A DNA stretch of 9,031 nt from an uncultured Flavobacteriales bacterium (GTDB lineage Bacteria; Bacteroidota; Bacteroidia; Flavobacteriales; Vicingaceae): assembly GCA_913052515.1 (NCBI GenBank), contig CAJXFJ010000047.1:1-9031 (forward strand). Reading direction: 5' to 3'. Positions 1 to 6,792 of the stretch are shown here, piece by piece; the stretch's first letter is position 1, and each line of letters opens with the position of its first letter. A model generated the notes under the pieces. The model had not been told where the DNA came from, did not search any database, and was given only the letters and a program-made list of their open reading frames with translations. A program made the position numbers and the translations under genes.

Positions 1-348
1 CGCTTATTTGACAGAGATACTCTTTTTGTACATCAATATAAAATCAATTTTCTATTTGTTTTGAAAGCATATTCTCAGTTTGGAAATATGACCTTTGAAA
101 AATTTAGAAGAGAAACTAAAAACAAGTTTAGAAATAACTTTATTGAATTCTTTTCAAATAAGAAATCCGAGTTTGACTTTTATGAATATGAAAAACAAGA
201 TTTTGAAAACTTTGTCGAAAAGAACTTTAGAAAAATAAACGGTAAAACATTCATCACCAAAGAGGAAAAATTGATTTTGGCTAAACATAAAGAAGATGAA
301 AGTTTAAACGAAATTCTAGCTGAATTTAAGGAATATAAATTGCAATAG
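1..348 (+). CDS. C-terminal part of an unrecognised protein (5' end outside window)
   Basis: The frame is open from the first base of the window and ends at TAG 346-348, so at least 115 residues of the C-terminus are present. An in-frame TTG at 61 exists, but nothing favours it as a start because the reading continues upstream without a stop. The visible part is charged and rich in Lys, Glu, Phe and Asn, probably mostly helical and soluble. It opens with an aromatic/hydrophobic stretch (LFDRDTLFVHQYKINFLFVL) and ends in a Lys/Glu-rich helix. It has no transmembrane segment, signal peptide or catalytic motif that I can identify. I do not recognise the family. The stop codon overlaps the left end of the folded attC-like element that follows, an arrangement like a gene cassette followed by its recombination site. 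Low-GC codon use matches the rest of the window. That the frame is coding is fairly secure; the function is unknown. Confidence 0.7.
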   Translation, partial: RLFDRDTLFVHQYKINFLFVLKAYSQFGNMTFEKFRRETKNKFRNNFIEFFSNKKSEFDFYEYEKQDFENFVEKNFRKINGKTFITKEEKLILAKHKEDESLNEILAEFKEYKLQ

Positions 349-474
349 CCAACCCAAGTTCAAGCACATTGCAATCCTCGTTCCTGCGGTTGCAAAGAGC
401 TTTCACGCCAACGCTGAAAGGCAACCGAAAAAAAAGCACGATGCCCCAACAAAAGCTATACGTAATGCGGGCAA

Positions 475-600
475 AAGTACTAGCCGGAAAGTAAGTGCCT
501 CAATTCCGCCAAAGCTACGCTTTGACGTTTTAGAGAAAAATAAGTTAAAAACACAAAGTGTAGCTTTGGCTAACGTAAGTGCTAAACCGAAAGATAAGTG
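475..600. repeat. Imperfect direct repeat flanking the stem-loop
   Basis: A block of about 23 nt starting AAGTACTAGCCGGAAAG (475-497) recurs as AAGTGCTAAACCGAAAG (577-600), with a few substitutions and one inserted base before TAAGTG. The two copies bracket the 508-570 stem-loop, so the element looks built from duplicated sub-blocks. Confidence 0.55.
508..570. repeat. Long stem-loop inside the attC-like element
   Basis: GCCAAAGCTACGCTTTG (508-524) pairs with CAAAGTGTAGCTTTGGC (554-570) over 17 positions with one G-T-type mismatch, enclosing a 29-nt A-rich loop. The stem is followed by no T-run on either strand, so a simple terminator is unlikely. It is more consistent with a folding arm of the surrounding repeat element. 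Confidence 0.7.
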
Positions 601-639
601 TTTCAAAATCCTGCACTACGCATAGCCGAGACGTTAGGC

Positions 640-823
640 TTAATTAGGTACGATATATAAACATCCTTTACAGCGTTATACAAACATCGTTTACACTTTT
701 TTAGCTTGCAATTTGAATCAAAACTCAAATTATCATGCCTTGGAAAAGAACCACGACTACTGAGCCAAAAACAGAATTTATTAATAAACCGAAAGACAAC
801 ATCCAAACCTAACGTGACTGCAC
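640..823. other. Gene-free spacer between two inverted boundary motifs
   Basis: No convincing gene is present. The spacer is AT-rich and lies between GTTAGGC at 633-639 and the inverted copy ACCTAAC at 807-813; ACGTTAGG (631-638) and CCTAACGT (808-815) are perfect inverted copies. It contains a 14-nt direct repeat, AAACATCCTTTACA (659-672) and AAACATCGTTTACA (682-695), 13 of 14 identical with a 23-nt period. It also contains a 7-bp hairpin, AATTTGA (710-716)/TCAAATT (725-731). A minus-strand open frame of 67 codons across it has no recognisable features. It may be the remnant of a cassette or decayed gene. Confidence 0.4.
807..815. repeat. Boundary-like motif ACCTAACGT, inverted relative to 631-639
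   Basis: ACCTAAC matches RYYYAAC exactly. On the minus strand it reads GTTAGGT, matching GTTRRRY, and sits 10 nt past the stop codon of the surface-protein gene. The stretch 809-821 matches 570-582 of the folded element at 11 of 13 bases, which ties this end of the spacer to the same repeat family. Confidence 0.4.
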
Positions 824-2569
824 TTACTTCTGAAGATATACTTTTCTTGTTTCTGTTCTATATTTAACTATGTACAAACCATTAGTCAAATTAGAAATAT
901 TAAAGTCAGTGACTGGCCCAATGACATCCTTATTTAGAATTAATCGACCTTGTTGATCAAAAATTGTAATCAATCGATCGAATCCTGATTTACCTTCAAT
1001 TTCTACTTTAAAACTTCCATCAGTTATTGTAGGGTATACCTTTAAAAGTTCTTTTTCTTTTTCAACTGATTCATCAAGTCCAACTACTGAGCAGCCTGCT
1101 TGTAAATTATCACCAAAGAAAATCCATCCTTTGCTTATTAGAGTGTTTCTTGCCATTTGACTAGCACAGTACTCTAGGCCCTGAACTCCAAAGGTTATAG
1201 AATCAGCAAGATTTTGGCTGCCCCATGAATTCAATGTAGCATCATAGTTTGAAACTGACATTGCACTGTTATCAAACATTCTATACAATGAAACTCGGCC
1301 TTTAATAGAGTCCAAATTCCATGCTGATAAATCTTGATTAAATGCGAATGCATCTCTAAACATTTCTCTCATGCTAGTAACATTAGATACATCCCAATTG
1401 CTTAATGAATGATTAAAAGATGAGTTAAATGCGAACATCCCTTCCAATGATACTGCACTTGACACATCCCAGCTATTAATGTTTTGATTAAATGCAGAGC
1501 GATTAAACATATTACCGAAATAGATTACATTAGAAACATTCCAAGTATCTATGTTAGTATTAAATGCAGAGTTATAAAACATTTGACCCATGTTTATAAC
1601 CGAATCGGTAGTCCAATTTGAAATGTTTTTATTAAAAGACGAAGCATCTCTAAACATCCCAAACATGCTCTTTACAGCACTAACATCCCAATTGTTTAAT
1701 TCTTGATTAAAGCTCAAACAATGATTAAACATATAATTCATATTCTCCACCGAAGACACATCCCAATTACCTATTGGTTGATTAAAAGGTGTACCGGTGA
1801 ACATTCGTAACATCGACTTAACAGAAGATACATCCCAATTAGCTAAAGGCTGATTAAAGTTTGAATAGCTGAACAAATCATCCATATCAGTTACATTTGA
1901 AACATCCCAATTAGCTATAGGCTGATTAAATGCCTGAGCACCAGAAAACATGGAACTCATGTCGGTAACGGAGGAAACATCCCAATTGGAAATCGGCTGA
2001 TTATATCTCCAAGCAGAGGCGAACACTTTAGACATGTTCTGTATATTGGAAACATCCCAATGATCAATCCTTCCATCAAATTCAGAGTAAAAAAACAAGC
2101 CCTCCAAACTTGTAACACTATCTAAATTTGGGGAATCATGAGCTGAAATTTGAAGGAAGCGAGTATTTCGAAATCCATATTCCATATTTTTCCATGCATT
2201 ATCTCCCCACTGTTTTACATCAATAATCTTTGGGCTTACAAGTAAACGTGGGAAATCGCCCCTAATCCTGATTGTATATACTCCTATACTATCATAAGTT
2301 AATAAGAAATCTCCTTGTAAGCCTAAAGTATCAAAGATCCCGTCATTGTTCCAATCTAAGTCATAATTATAGTGGTAATTACTATCTGTCAATATTCTAA
2401 AAGAACTATCACTTACATAAGGTTCTAATATTGAGGTTTGATAGGTGGTAACAAAATCAGAGCTATCTAATGAAGCACTGAATTGAGCACTTAAATGATT
2501 TAGACCGAATAAAAACAATAAAAGAAAAGTTGCAATTATTTTTTGAGAATTTGGTATTGTTTTCATCAT
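824..2569 (-). CDS. BspA-like (DUF285) repeat surface protein with type IX secretion sorting domain
   Basis: Secreted, probably cell-surface-anchored repeat protein. I chose the start at the first of two adjacent Met codons (2569), because the next residues form a signal peptide (hydrophobic IIATFLLLFLFGL, ending LSAQ) and an A/T-rich leader precedes it. The frame is open to ATG 2614, which would add 15 polar residues before the signal. Numbered from 2614, residues 45-175 hold a PKD-like 'DWNNDG' segment and the DVKQWG motif typical of this family. Residues 179-451 hold eleven repeats of 24-25 residues (FNQPI-NWDVSSV-M--MF, PF03382/DUF285 type). Residues 522-596 form a C-terminal type A sorting domain (KVYP...G.Y.V.....KVYLQK), which directs export through T9SS. 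BspA-like proteins are associated with adhesion and binding; the ligand here is unknown. The gene is transcribed alone, divergently from the AraC-type gene. Family and secretion route are confident, role is not. Confidence 0.93.
   Translation of the reverse strand: MMKTIPNSQKIIATFLLLFLFGLNHLSAQFSASLDSSDFVTTYQTSILEPYVSDSSFRILTDSNYHYNYDLDWNNDGIFDTLGLQGDFLLTYDSIGVYTIRIRGDFPRLLVSPKIIDVKQWGDNAWKNMEYGFRNTRFLQISAHDSPNLDSVTSLEGLFFYSEFDGRIDHWDVSNIQNMSKVFASAWRYNQPISNWDVSSVTDMSSMFSGAQAFNQPIANWDVSNVTDMDDLFSYSNFNQPLANWDVSSVKSMLRMFTGTPFNQPIGNWDVSSVENMNYMFNHCLSFNQELNNWDVSAVKSMFGMFRDASSFNKNISNWTTDSVINMGQMFYNSAFNTNIDTWNVSNVIYFGNMFNRSAFNQNINSWDVSSAVSLEGMFAFNSSFNHSLSNWDVSNVTSMREMFRDAFAFNQDLSAWNLDSIKGRVSLYRMFDNSAMSVSNYDATLNSWGSQNLADSITFGVQGLEYCASQMARNTLISKGWIFFGDNLQAGCSVVGLDESVEKEKELLKVYPTITDGSFKVEIEGKSGFDRLITIFDQQGRLILNKDVIGPVTDFNISNLTNGLYIVKYRTETRKVYLQK
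1262..2080 (-). repeat. Coding tandem repeat array (11 DUF285 units, 72-75 bp period)
   Basis: The array encodes residues 179-451 (numbered from 2614) of the surface protein. Each unit carries the W-D-V-S and M/F core. Units 2-6 and 9-10 are the closest to consensus. Units 7, 8 and 11 are divergent, with NWTTDS, TWNVSN and AWNLDS in place of NWDVSS. The DNA repeats are diverged rather than identical, so the array is probably old, although slippage or recombination between units remains possible. Confidence 0.85.
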
Positions 2570-2936
2570 TAAATTTTTTATTAGATTATACCTGTTAGAG
2601 TTATTTCTAACCATTTTCGTTGCCTGAGAAATAGGAACTTTTGTTTTAAAGCTTCATAATTGAGATTGACGCTAATAACAACACTTGTATTATCGTTTTG
2701 ACTGATTACAAGGCTCATAAAATAAAAACGGCTCGCTCACAAAAAACTGAGCTAAAAAACAAGAATTTATTCCATTAATTTCTACCTTTTTTATTAGTCT
2801 CAAAAATGCTTTTCAGTTTAACTAAGTACTAAACTGCCCTGCTTGCTCTTTTGTGGGAAATGGTAATTTTAGCAAAACCATTGCTGACTCCCTGATGATA
2901 ATTATAGTGAATGTTTATGTATTGCAGTTATAAGTC
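2570..2936. promoter_or_regulatory. Divergent intergenic region between surface-protein and AraC-type genes, with a palindrome at 2814-2836
   Basis: This AT-rich region must carry promoters for both divergent genes, but I find no perfect TAnnTTTG box on either strand. Its most distinct element is CAGTTTA (2814-2820), a 9-nt spacer, then TAAACTG (2830-2836), a perfect 7-bp inverted repeat about 100 nt upstream of the AraC-type start. It is a candidate operator or small hairpin. A shorter hairpin, GCTCA (2735-2739)/TGAGC (2748-2752), is also present; its T-rich side faces the minus strand, but no gene there needs terminating. Confidence 0.3.
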
Positions 2937-3749
2937 ATGAATGAACTAAAAACCATAAGAGCACACTACAAACCTATTCAGCCAACTGTTTCGGCTAAGG
3001 ATAACGAAATACAGTATCTAGAAAGCAGGCCATGTAAAGAAATTGAAAACTTCATTTACTGTTTCTGGCAACTCAAAACACAAAAACCGCTAGAAAACGA
3101 TTATAATTACCGAGTAGTTTCTGATGGCTGTATTGATTTATTTTTTGACCATAACAATCCAGCAGATAATTTTGTGATGGGATTTTGTAAAAAATTCGTT
3201 CAGTTTCCAATCGGTAAAGAATTTGATTATATCGGAATTCGATTTTTACCATCTGCTTTTCCAAGTCTCTTTGGGATAAATGCGAAAAGTTTAAGTAATC
3301 AATCGCAAGAATTAAAAAGTATTCTACCTCATTTAGCTAAATGGCTTTGCATAGAAATTAAGCCTACAGATTCATTTGAAACTATTAGCTGTAAATTGAA
3401 CGAAAAATTCACTCGGTTTTTAGAAAAACAAACGATTATTTACGACCAGCGTTTTTTAAATTCACTACAACTGATTCTTAAAAAAAAGGGAAACTTGGAT
3501 ACCGAAAAAGATCTTATGACGGGTTTAAGTCCCAGACAATTGCGTAGAATCTTCAATTTTTATATTGGAACAACCGCCAAGTCTTTCAGCAATGTAGTCC
3601 GTTTTCAATATATTTTAAATAGCACGCCAAACAAACAAAGTTTAAAAGACAATAAATTGTACTTTGATGTTGGATTTTTTGACCAAGCCCATTTTATTAA
3701 GAGTTTCAAAACCTTCTACGGGGTTACACCTACTGAAGCCTTTTATTAG
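2937..3749 (+). CDS. AraC-family transcriptional regulator with DUF6597-type N-terminal domain
   Basis: DNA-binding regulator of 270 residues, the usual size for this group. The N-terminal region (about residues 27-105) has the pattern of the DUF6597-type domain: an early 'IENFIYCFWQL' segment and 'RVVSDGCIDLFFD' near 59-71, followed by 'YIGIRFLPSAF'. The C-terminal AraC/XylS domain (about 170-270) has two helix-turn-helix units. The first includes LSPRQLRRIF-FYIGTTAKSF, and the second FDVGFFDQAHFIKSFKTFYG, ending in the characteristic G-TPTEAF. The ATG at 2937 gives this complete domain layout; the leader has no strong Shine-Dalgarno, as is normal in Bacteroidota. The inducer cannot be read from sequence. 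The VOC-fold gene starts 67 bp downstream on the same strand and is the most obvious candidate target. Confidence 0.9.
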   Translation: MNELKTIRAHYKPIQPTVSAKDNEIQYLESRPCKEIENFIYCFWQLKTQKPLENDYNYRVVSDGCIDLFFDHNNPADNFVMGFCKKFVQFPIGKEFDYIGIRFLPSAFPSLFGINAKSLSNQSQELKSILPHLAKWLCIEIKPTDSFETISCKLNEKFTRFLEKQTIIYDQRFLNSLQLILKKKGNLDTEKDLMTGLSPRQLRRIFNFYIGTTAKSFSNVVRFQYILNSTPNKQSLKDNKLYFDVGFFDQAHFIKSFKTFYGVTPTEAFY

Positions 3750-3788
3750 TTTGTCCGTTTTTTACAATTTTCCTGCTTAACATGCGGC

Positions 3789-3806
3789 TATGTTTGTTTA
3801 AACAAA
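3789..3806 (+). promoter_or_regulatory. Bacteroidota -7 box overlapped by a 14-bp perfect palindrome, upstream of the VOC gene
   Basis: TATGTTTG (3789-3796) is an exact match to the TAnnTTTG -7 element and lies 20 nt before the VOC start codon, which implies a very short leader. No clear TTTG -33 element is seen at the usual spacing. TTTGTTTAAACAAA (3793-3806) is a perfect palindrome that overlaps the box and the probable transcription start, a position where a bound repressor would block initiation. The gene may therefore have its own promoter rather than relying on read-through from the AraC-type gene. Confidence 0.5.
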
Positions 3807-3816
3807 TTTAATCAAC

Positions 3817-4266
3817 ATGAAAGTATTTCTATTAACTGCATTTGTAATCAGTATAGGATGGACAAATGCTCAAACTACTAACAAAATGAAACTTAACGCA
3901 GGAATTATTACCGAGAACTTAACTGAAACCAAGAAATTCTACACTGAAATTCTAGACTTTGGAATCAGCTTTGAAAATGAATTTTACCTATTGCTTCACA
4001 CACCAAATCACTCAGCAGAAATTGCTTTTCTAAAACCAAACCACCCGAGTCAAAAGCCCATTTTTCAATCTGAATTTAATGGTAAAGGAGTTTACTTAAC
4101 AATTGAAGTTGAGCATGTAGATGATGTTTACAAACAACTCAAGGCAAAAGGAGTTATCATAGAAGTTGAACTCCGTGATGAGCCTTGGGGAGACCGACAT
4201 TTTGCCATTGTAGATCCCAATGGGATTGGAATTGACTTTGTCACTTACACCAGTCCCGATGAATAA
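3817..4266 (+). CDS. VOC superfamily (glyoxalase/bleomycin-resistance fold) protein with a signal peptide
   Basis: Protein of 149 residues. Residues 1-19 look like a signal peptide (MKVFLLTAFVISIGWTNAQ), so the mature protein is probably periplasmic. An internal ATG at 3886 (Met24) would give a 126-residue cytosolic form of the usual family length. I prefer 3817 because the 'NAQ' end is typical of Bacteroidota signal peptides and a -7 box is well placed. The VOC fold is shown by NLTETKKFYTEILDFG (34-49), GVYLTIEVEHVDDVYKQLKA (91-110) and EPWGDRHFAIVDPNGIGIDF (122-141). The usual metal-ligand positions appear as Asn27, Glu68, Val/Tyr near 92-93, and Asp140 rather than a His/Glu set. This suggests a ligand-binding, bleomycin-resistance-like member rather than a metal-dependent glyoxalase; that is inference. 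The substrate is unknown. Confidence 0.85.
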   Translation: MKVFLLTAFVISIGWTNAQTTNKMKLNAGIITENLTETKKFYTEILDFGISFENEFYLLLHTPNHSAEIAFLKPNHPSQKPIFQSEFNGKGVYLTIEVEHVDDVYKQLKAKGVIIEVELRDEPWGDRHFAIVDPNGIGIDFVTYTSPDE

Positions 4267-4411
4267 TCTGCTTTGTAAAAGCGTAGGTAGAGGTGAAAAA
4301 AATGAGCTCTTTAATTGCCATTTGAATAATCGAATAAGCGTATTAAGACTATTTTTTCTTTGCACTTTAATTTTATCAATCGTAGGTTCAAAATTTGTTT
4401 CTCATTAGCAA

Positions 4412-4597
4412 ATGGATGACTACCTTCTATACTTCTTGTTCCGTTTACCGGGTATTATCGTCCTTTCAGTTTTTAGTGGCTTTACATACAAAGCTGGCGA
4501 TCTTTATCATATGAAAGGCGGAAACTGGAAAGAGTATACAATCAGTTCAATATTTTGGGTCGCTTTTTTCTTATATTTTTTCATTCGAAATAATTAG
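4412..4597 (+). CDS. Small two-helix membrane protein, unrecognised
   Basis: Protein of 61 residues with two hydrophobic segments, at about residues 4-24 (YLLYFLFRLPGIIVLSVFSGF) and 42-58 (YTISSIFWVAFFLYFFI). They are separated by a polar loop with GGNWKEYT and followed by a short basic tail. The composition and clean hydrophobic/polar alternation favour a real inner-membrane protein over a chance frame. The ATG at 4412 is the only in-frame start that keeps the first helix complete. It lies 145 bp after the VOC gene, in a region with no other candidate, and no promoter consensus is evident. I do not recognise the family and assign no function. Confidence 0.5.
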   Translation: MDDYLLYFLFRLPGIIVLSVFSGFTYKAGDLYHMKGGNWKEYTISSIFWVAFFLYFFIRNN

Positions 4598-4788
4598 AGC
4601 TACTACTCACCGCTTCATGCTTATTTACTTTAGATGCAGAATGCCAAAAACAGCTTTTTATGAATTTCTCTCCTTCCGCCTAACCCTAATTTTCAACCAT
4701 TTACATGACTTCTTATCGTTTAGTCAAGAATTCAAGAGAAATTAAAAAACTCTGCCTTATCTTGTTTGTCTATTTAAAACTAATCCCG

Positions 4789-6774
4789 ATGAAAAAATCC
4801 ATTTTACTCATCTCTATTTTATCTTGCTCATTTATGACACAAGCACAAGAAGAAGTTGTAAAAGGTAATCCAGAACTTGTTTCTTCCTCAGAAGAATTAA
4901 AAGCGTTAGCCGCTAAAGAAACTGGTGATTACAAATACAGCGTGAAAGACTATTTTAAACGCCCGAATCAGTTTTCATTCAAATTTTCGCCAGATGGCCA
5001 ATATGTTTCTTACAAACAAAGAGACGACAAGGGTAAAAGTCATGTGTACATCAAAAACACCGAAACTGATGAAATCACCAAAGTGATTGAAGAAACCGAT
5101 GAATTAATCAGAGGATACTTTTGGGCCAACCCCAATCGTTTGATTTACACCATGGATAAAGGGGGTAATGAAAATTACCATTTGTTTGGAGTAGATATTG
5201 ACGGTAAAAATCAAGTCGAACTAACCCCTTTTGAAGGCGTGCGAGTTAGTATCTTGGAATCCCTGAAAGAGGATAAAAATCACATGATTATTTCCATGAA
5301 TAAAAACAATCCTCAAATCTTTGAACCTTTTAAAATCAATATTGAAACAGGAGATTTGGAACAGCTTTATTCCAATGATGATCCTTCTAACCCTATAAGC
5401 GGTTATGACTTTGACAAGGATGGTAATCTAAGAGCTTTTACCAAGCAACAAAATGGAACTGAGTATGTGCTTTATTACCAAATTGAAAAAGGAGGAGAAT
5501 TTGAAGAAGTGCTTACCACGAATTGGAAGGACAATTTTTACATCATGGAGTTTGATTATACTTCAGAAAATAAACACGATGCTTATGTGATGACTAATTT
5601 AGAAAGCAATACCGATGAAATATTGCTTTATGACTTAGCTAAAAAGAAAAGCATAAAGAAAGTTTACAGCAACCCTACTTTTGATGTGGGTGGTATGGGC
5701 TTTTCGAGAAAGAGAAACTTTGAAGTAGATTATTTCTTCTACAATGGTGAAAAGTATCACATTATTCCTGTAAGTGAAACGGCTAAAGAACTTGATAAAC
5801 TCTTCAAGGCGCAATTTGGCGATAAGGACTTTTACATTAGCAGTAAAACAGATGATGAAGAAAAATACCTGCTGTATGTTACTTCTGACCGCTTATACGG
5901 CAAATACTTTACATACAATAGAAACAACAATGAATTTAAAGAAGTAATTGACCTAATGCCTCAACTCAAAGAGGCAGATATGGCTGAAATGCGCCCGATT
6001 AAGTTTACGTCAAGAGATGGACTTACCATTTACGGCTATTTAACTATTCCCATAGAAGCCGTGGAAGGTCAAAAAGTTCCCTTAATTGTAAACCCACATG
6101 GAGGGCCTTATGGACCAAGAGACAGTTGGGGTTACAATCCGGAAACGCAATTATTTGCAAGTAGAGGCTATGCTACCCTGCAAGTAAACTACAGAGGTTC
6201 TGGTGGCTATGGGAAAGATTTTTACTTAGCAGGCTGTAAGCAAATTGGCCGTAAAATGTTGGATGATTTAGAAGATGCCGTAGCTTATGTAAAAACACTA
6301 GATATGATTGATGAAAGTAAGATTGCCATCTATGGTGCGAGTTATGGTGGTTTAGCCACCTTAGGTAGTTTGGTTAAAACACCCGACTTGTATACCTGTG
6401 GGGTGGATTATGTAGGTGTTTCTAACCTATTTACTTTTTTCAAGTCATTTCCACCCTATTGGAAACCTTATTTACAACAAGTGTATGAGCAATGGTATGA
6501 TGAAAATGATCCTGAAGATCAAGAAATCATGAAGGCCGTTTCGCCTGCTTTAAACGTAGATAAAATGACCAAACCGCTTTTTGTAGTTCAAGGAGCAAAC
6601 GATCCTAGGGTTAATATCGACGAATCAGATCAGGTGGTGAAAAACTTGAGATCGAGAGGAATTGAAACTCCCTATATGGTTAAATATGATGAGGGGCATG
6701 GATTTGGAAAAGAAGAAAATCGCATTGAATTATATGAAACCATGATGGGTTTCTTTGCCATGCATTTAAAATAA
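4789..6774 (+). CDS. Secreted S9-family (prolyl oligopeptidase-type) serine peptidase
   Basis: Exopeptidase/oligopeptidase of the S9 family (acylaminoacyl-peptidase and dipeptidyl-peptidase relatives), likely periplasmic and cleaving short peptides. The frame is open to ATG 4705, but I place the start at 4789. From there the protein is 661 residues and begins with a signal peptide (MKKSILLISILSCSFMTQAQ). An N-terminal beta-propeller spans about residues 50-395, with blade motifs such as FSPDGQYVSY. The alpha/beta-hydrolase domain follows (about 400-661). In 4789-based numbering it has HGGP at 437-440 (oxyanion region), nucleophile Ser518 in GASYGG, Asp605 in GANDPRV and His637 in DEGHGF, so the catalytic triad is intact. 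Length is normal for the family. Spacing of 191 bp from the membrane-protein gene and the strong terminator after it suggest a separate transcription unit. Exact substrate preference cannot be read from sequence. Confidence 0.95.
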   Translation: MKKSILLISILSCSFMTQAQEEVVKGNPELVSSSEELKALAAKETGDYKYSVKDYFKRPNQFSFKFSPDGQYVSYKQRDDKGKSHVYIKNTETDEITKVIEETDELIRGYFWANPNRLIYTMDKGGNENYHLFGVDIDGKNQVELTPFEGVRVSILESLKEDKNHMIISMNKNNPQIFEPFKINIETGDLEQLYSNDDPSNPISGYDFDKDGNLRAFTKQQNGTEYVLYYQIEKGGEFEEVLTTNWKDNFYIMEFDYTSENKHDAYVMTNLESNTDEILLYDLAKKKSIKKVYSNPTFDVGGMGFSRKRNFEVDYFFYNGEKYHIIPVSETAKELDKLFKAQFGDKDFYISSKTDDEEKYLLYVTSDRLYGKYFTYNRNNNEFKEVIDLMPQLKEADMAEMRPIKFTSRDGLTIYGYLTIPIEAVEGQKVPLIVNPHGGPYGPRDSWGYNPETQLFASRGYATLQVNYRGSGGYGKDFYLAGCKQIGRKMLDDLEDAVAYVKTLDMIDESKIAIYGASYGGLATLGSLVKTPDLYTCGVDYVGVSNLFTFFKSFPPYWKPYLQQVYEQWYDENDPEDQEIMKAVSPALNVDKMTKPLFVVQGANDPRVNIDESDQVVKNLRSRGIETPYMVKYDEGHGFGKEENRIELYETMMGFFAMHLK

Positions 6775-6792
6775 TCAAACAATATAAATTTG

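Larger units (their letters stand above)
347..639 (+). repeat. Structured attC-like or dispersed repeat element, about 290 bp, gene-free
   Basis: The element begins AGCCAAC (347-353; one mismatch to the attC R'' consensus RYYYAAC), overlapping the upstream stop codon. It ends GTTAGGC (633-639; exact match to the R' consensus GTTRRRY). It is visibly more GC-rich than its flanks and contains several inverted repeats: CTAACGT (570-576) with ACGTTAG (631-637), AGTGC (578-582) with GCACT (613-617), GCTATACGTAATGC (457-470 approx.) with GCACTACGCATAGC (613-626; 12 of 14 pair), a 17-bp stem (508-524/554-570), and CTTTCA/TGAAAG near 410-430. The open frames inside it, on the minus strand, are low-complexity and look like by-products of the repeats. 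At about 290 bp it is much longer than typical attC sites, so it may instead be a lineage-specific dispersed repeat. The identification is an inference from boundaries and folding. Confidence 0.5.

Noticed and set aside
403..606. Minus-strand open frame of 67 codons inside the folded element
   Set aside because: It lies wholly within the palindromic repeat, its composition reflects the repeated GCTTTGG/TTTCGG blocks, and no domain or ribosome-binding context supports it.
603..806. Minus-strand open frame of 67 codons across the spacer
   Set aside because: It spans the repeat boundary and a 23-nt-period direct repeat, and shows no recognisable protein features.
347..823. CRISPR array or tRNA/rRNA gene in the gene-free left region
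   Set aside because: There are no regularly spaced identical repeats, and no cloverleaf or rRNA-like segments; repeats there are inverted or few and imperfect.
2664..2692. TTGACG-N16-TATTAT arrangement resembling a sigma-70 promoter of other phyla
   Set aside because: Bacteroidota use a different -33/-7 consensus, the position is far from either start codon, and AT-rich DNA produces such matches by chance.
4266..4281. Small hairpin GCTTT-GTA-AAAGC just after the VOC stop codon
   Set aside because: The stem is only 5 bp, AT-rich, and not followed by a T-run, so it is not a credible terminator.
4096..4365. Minus-strand open frame of 89 codons opposite the VOC gene
   Set aside because: Most of it is the antisense of a clearly coding region, and it has no protein family features.
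4220..4408. Plus-strand open frame overlapping the 3' end of the VOC gene
   Set aside because: The first 47 bases are the VOC gene in another frame. The rest has a short hydrophobic run but no leader or family resemblance, and a better candidate begins at 4412.
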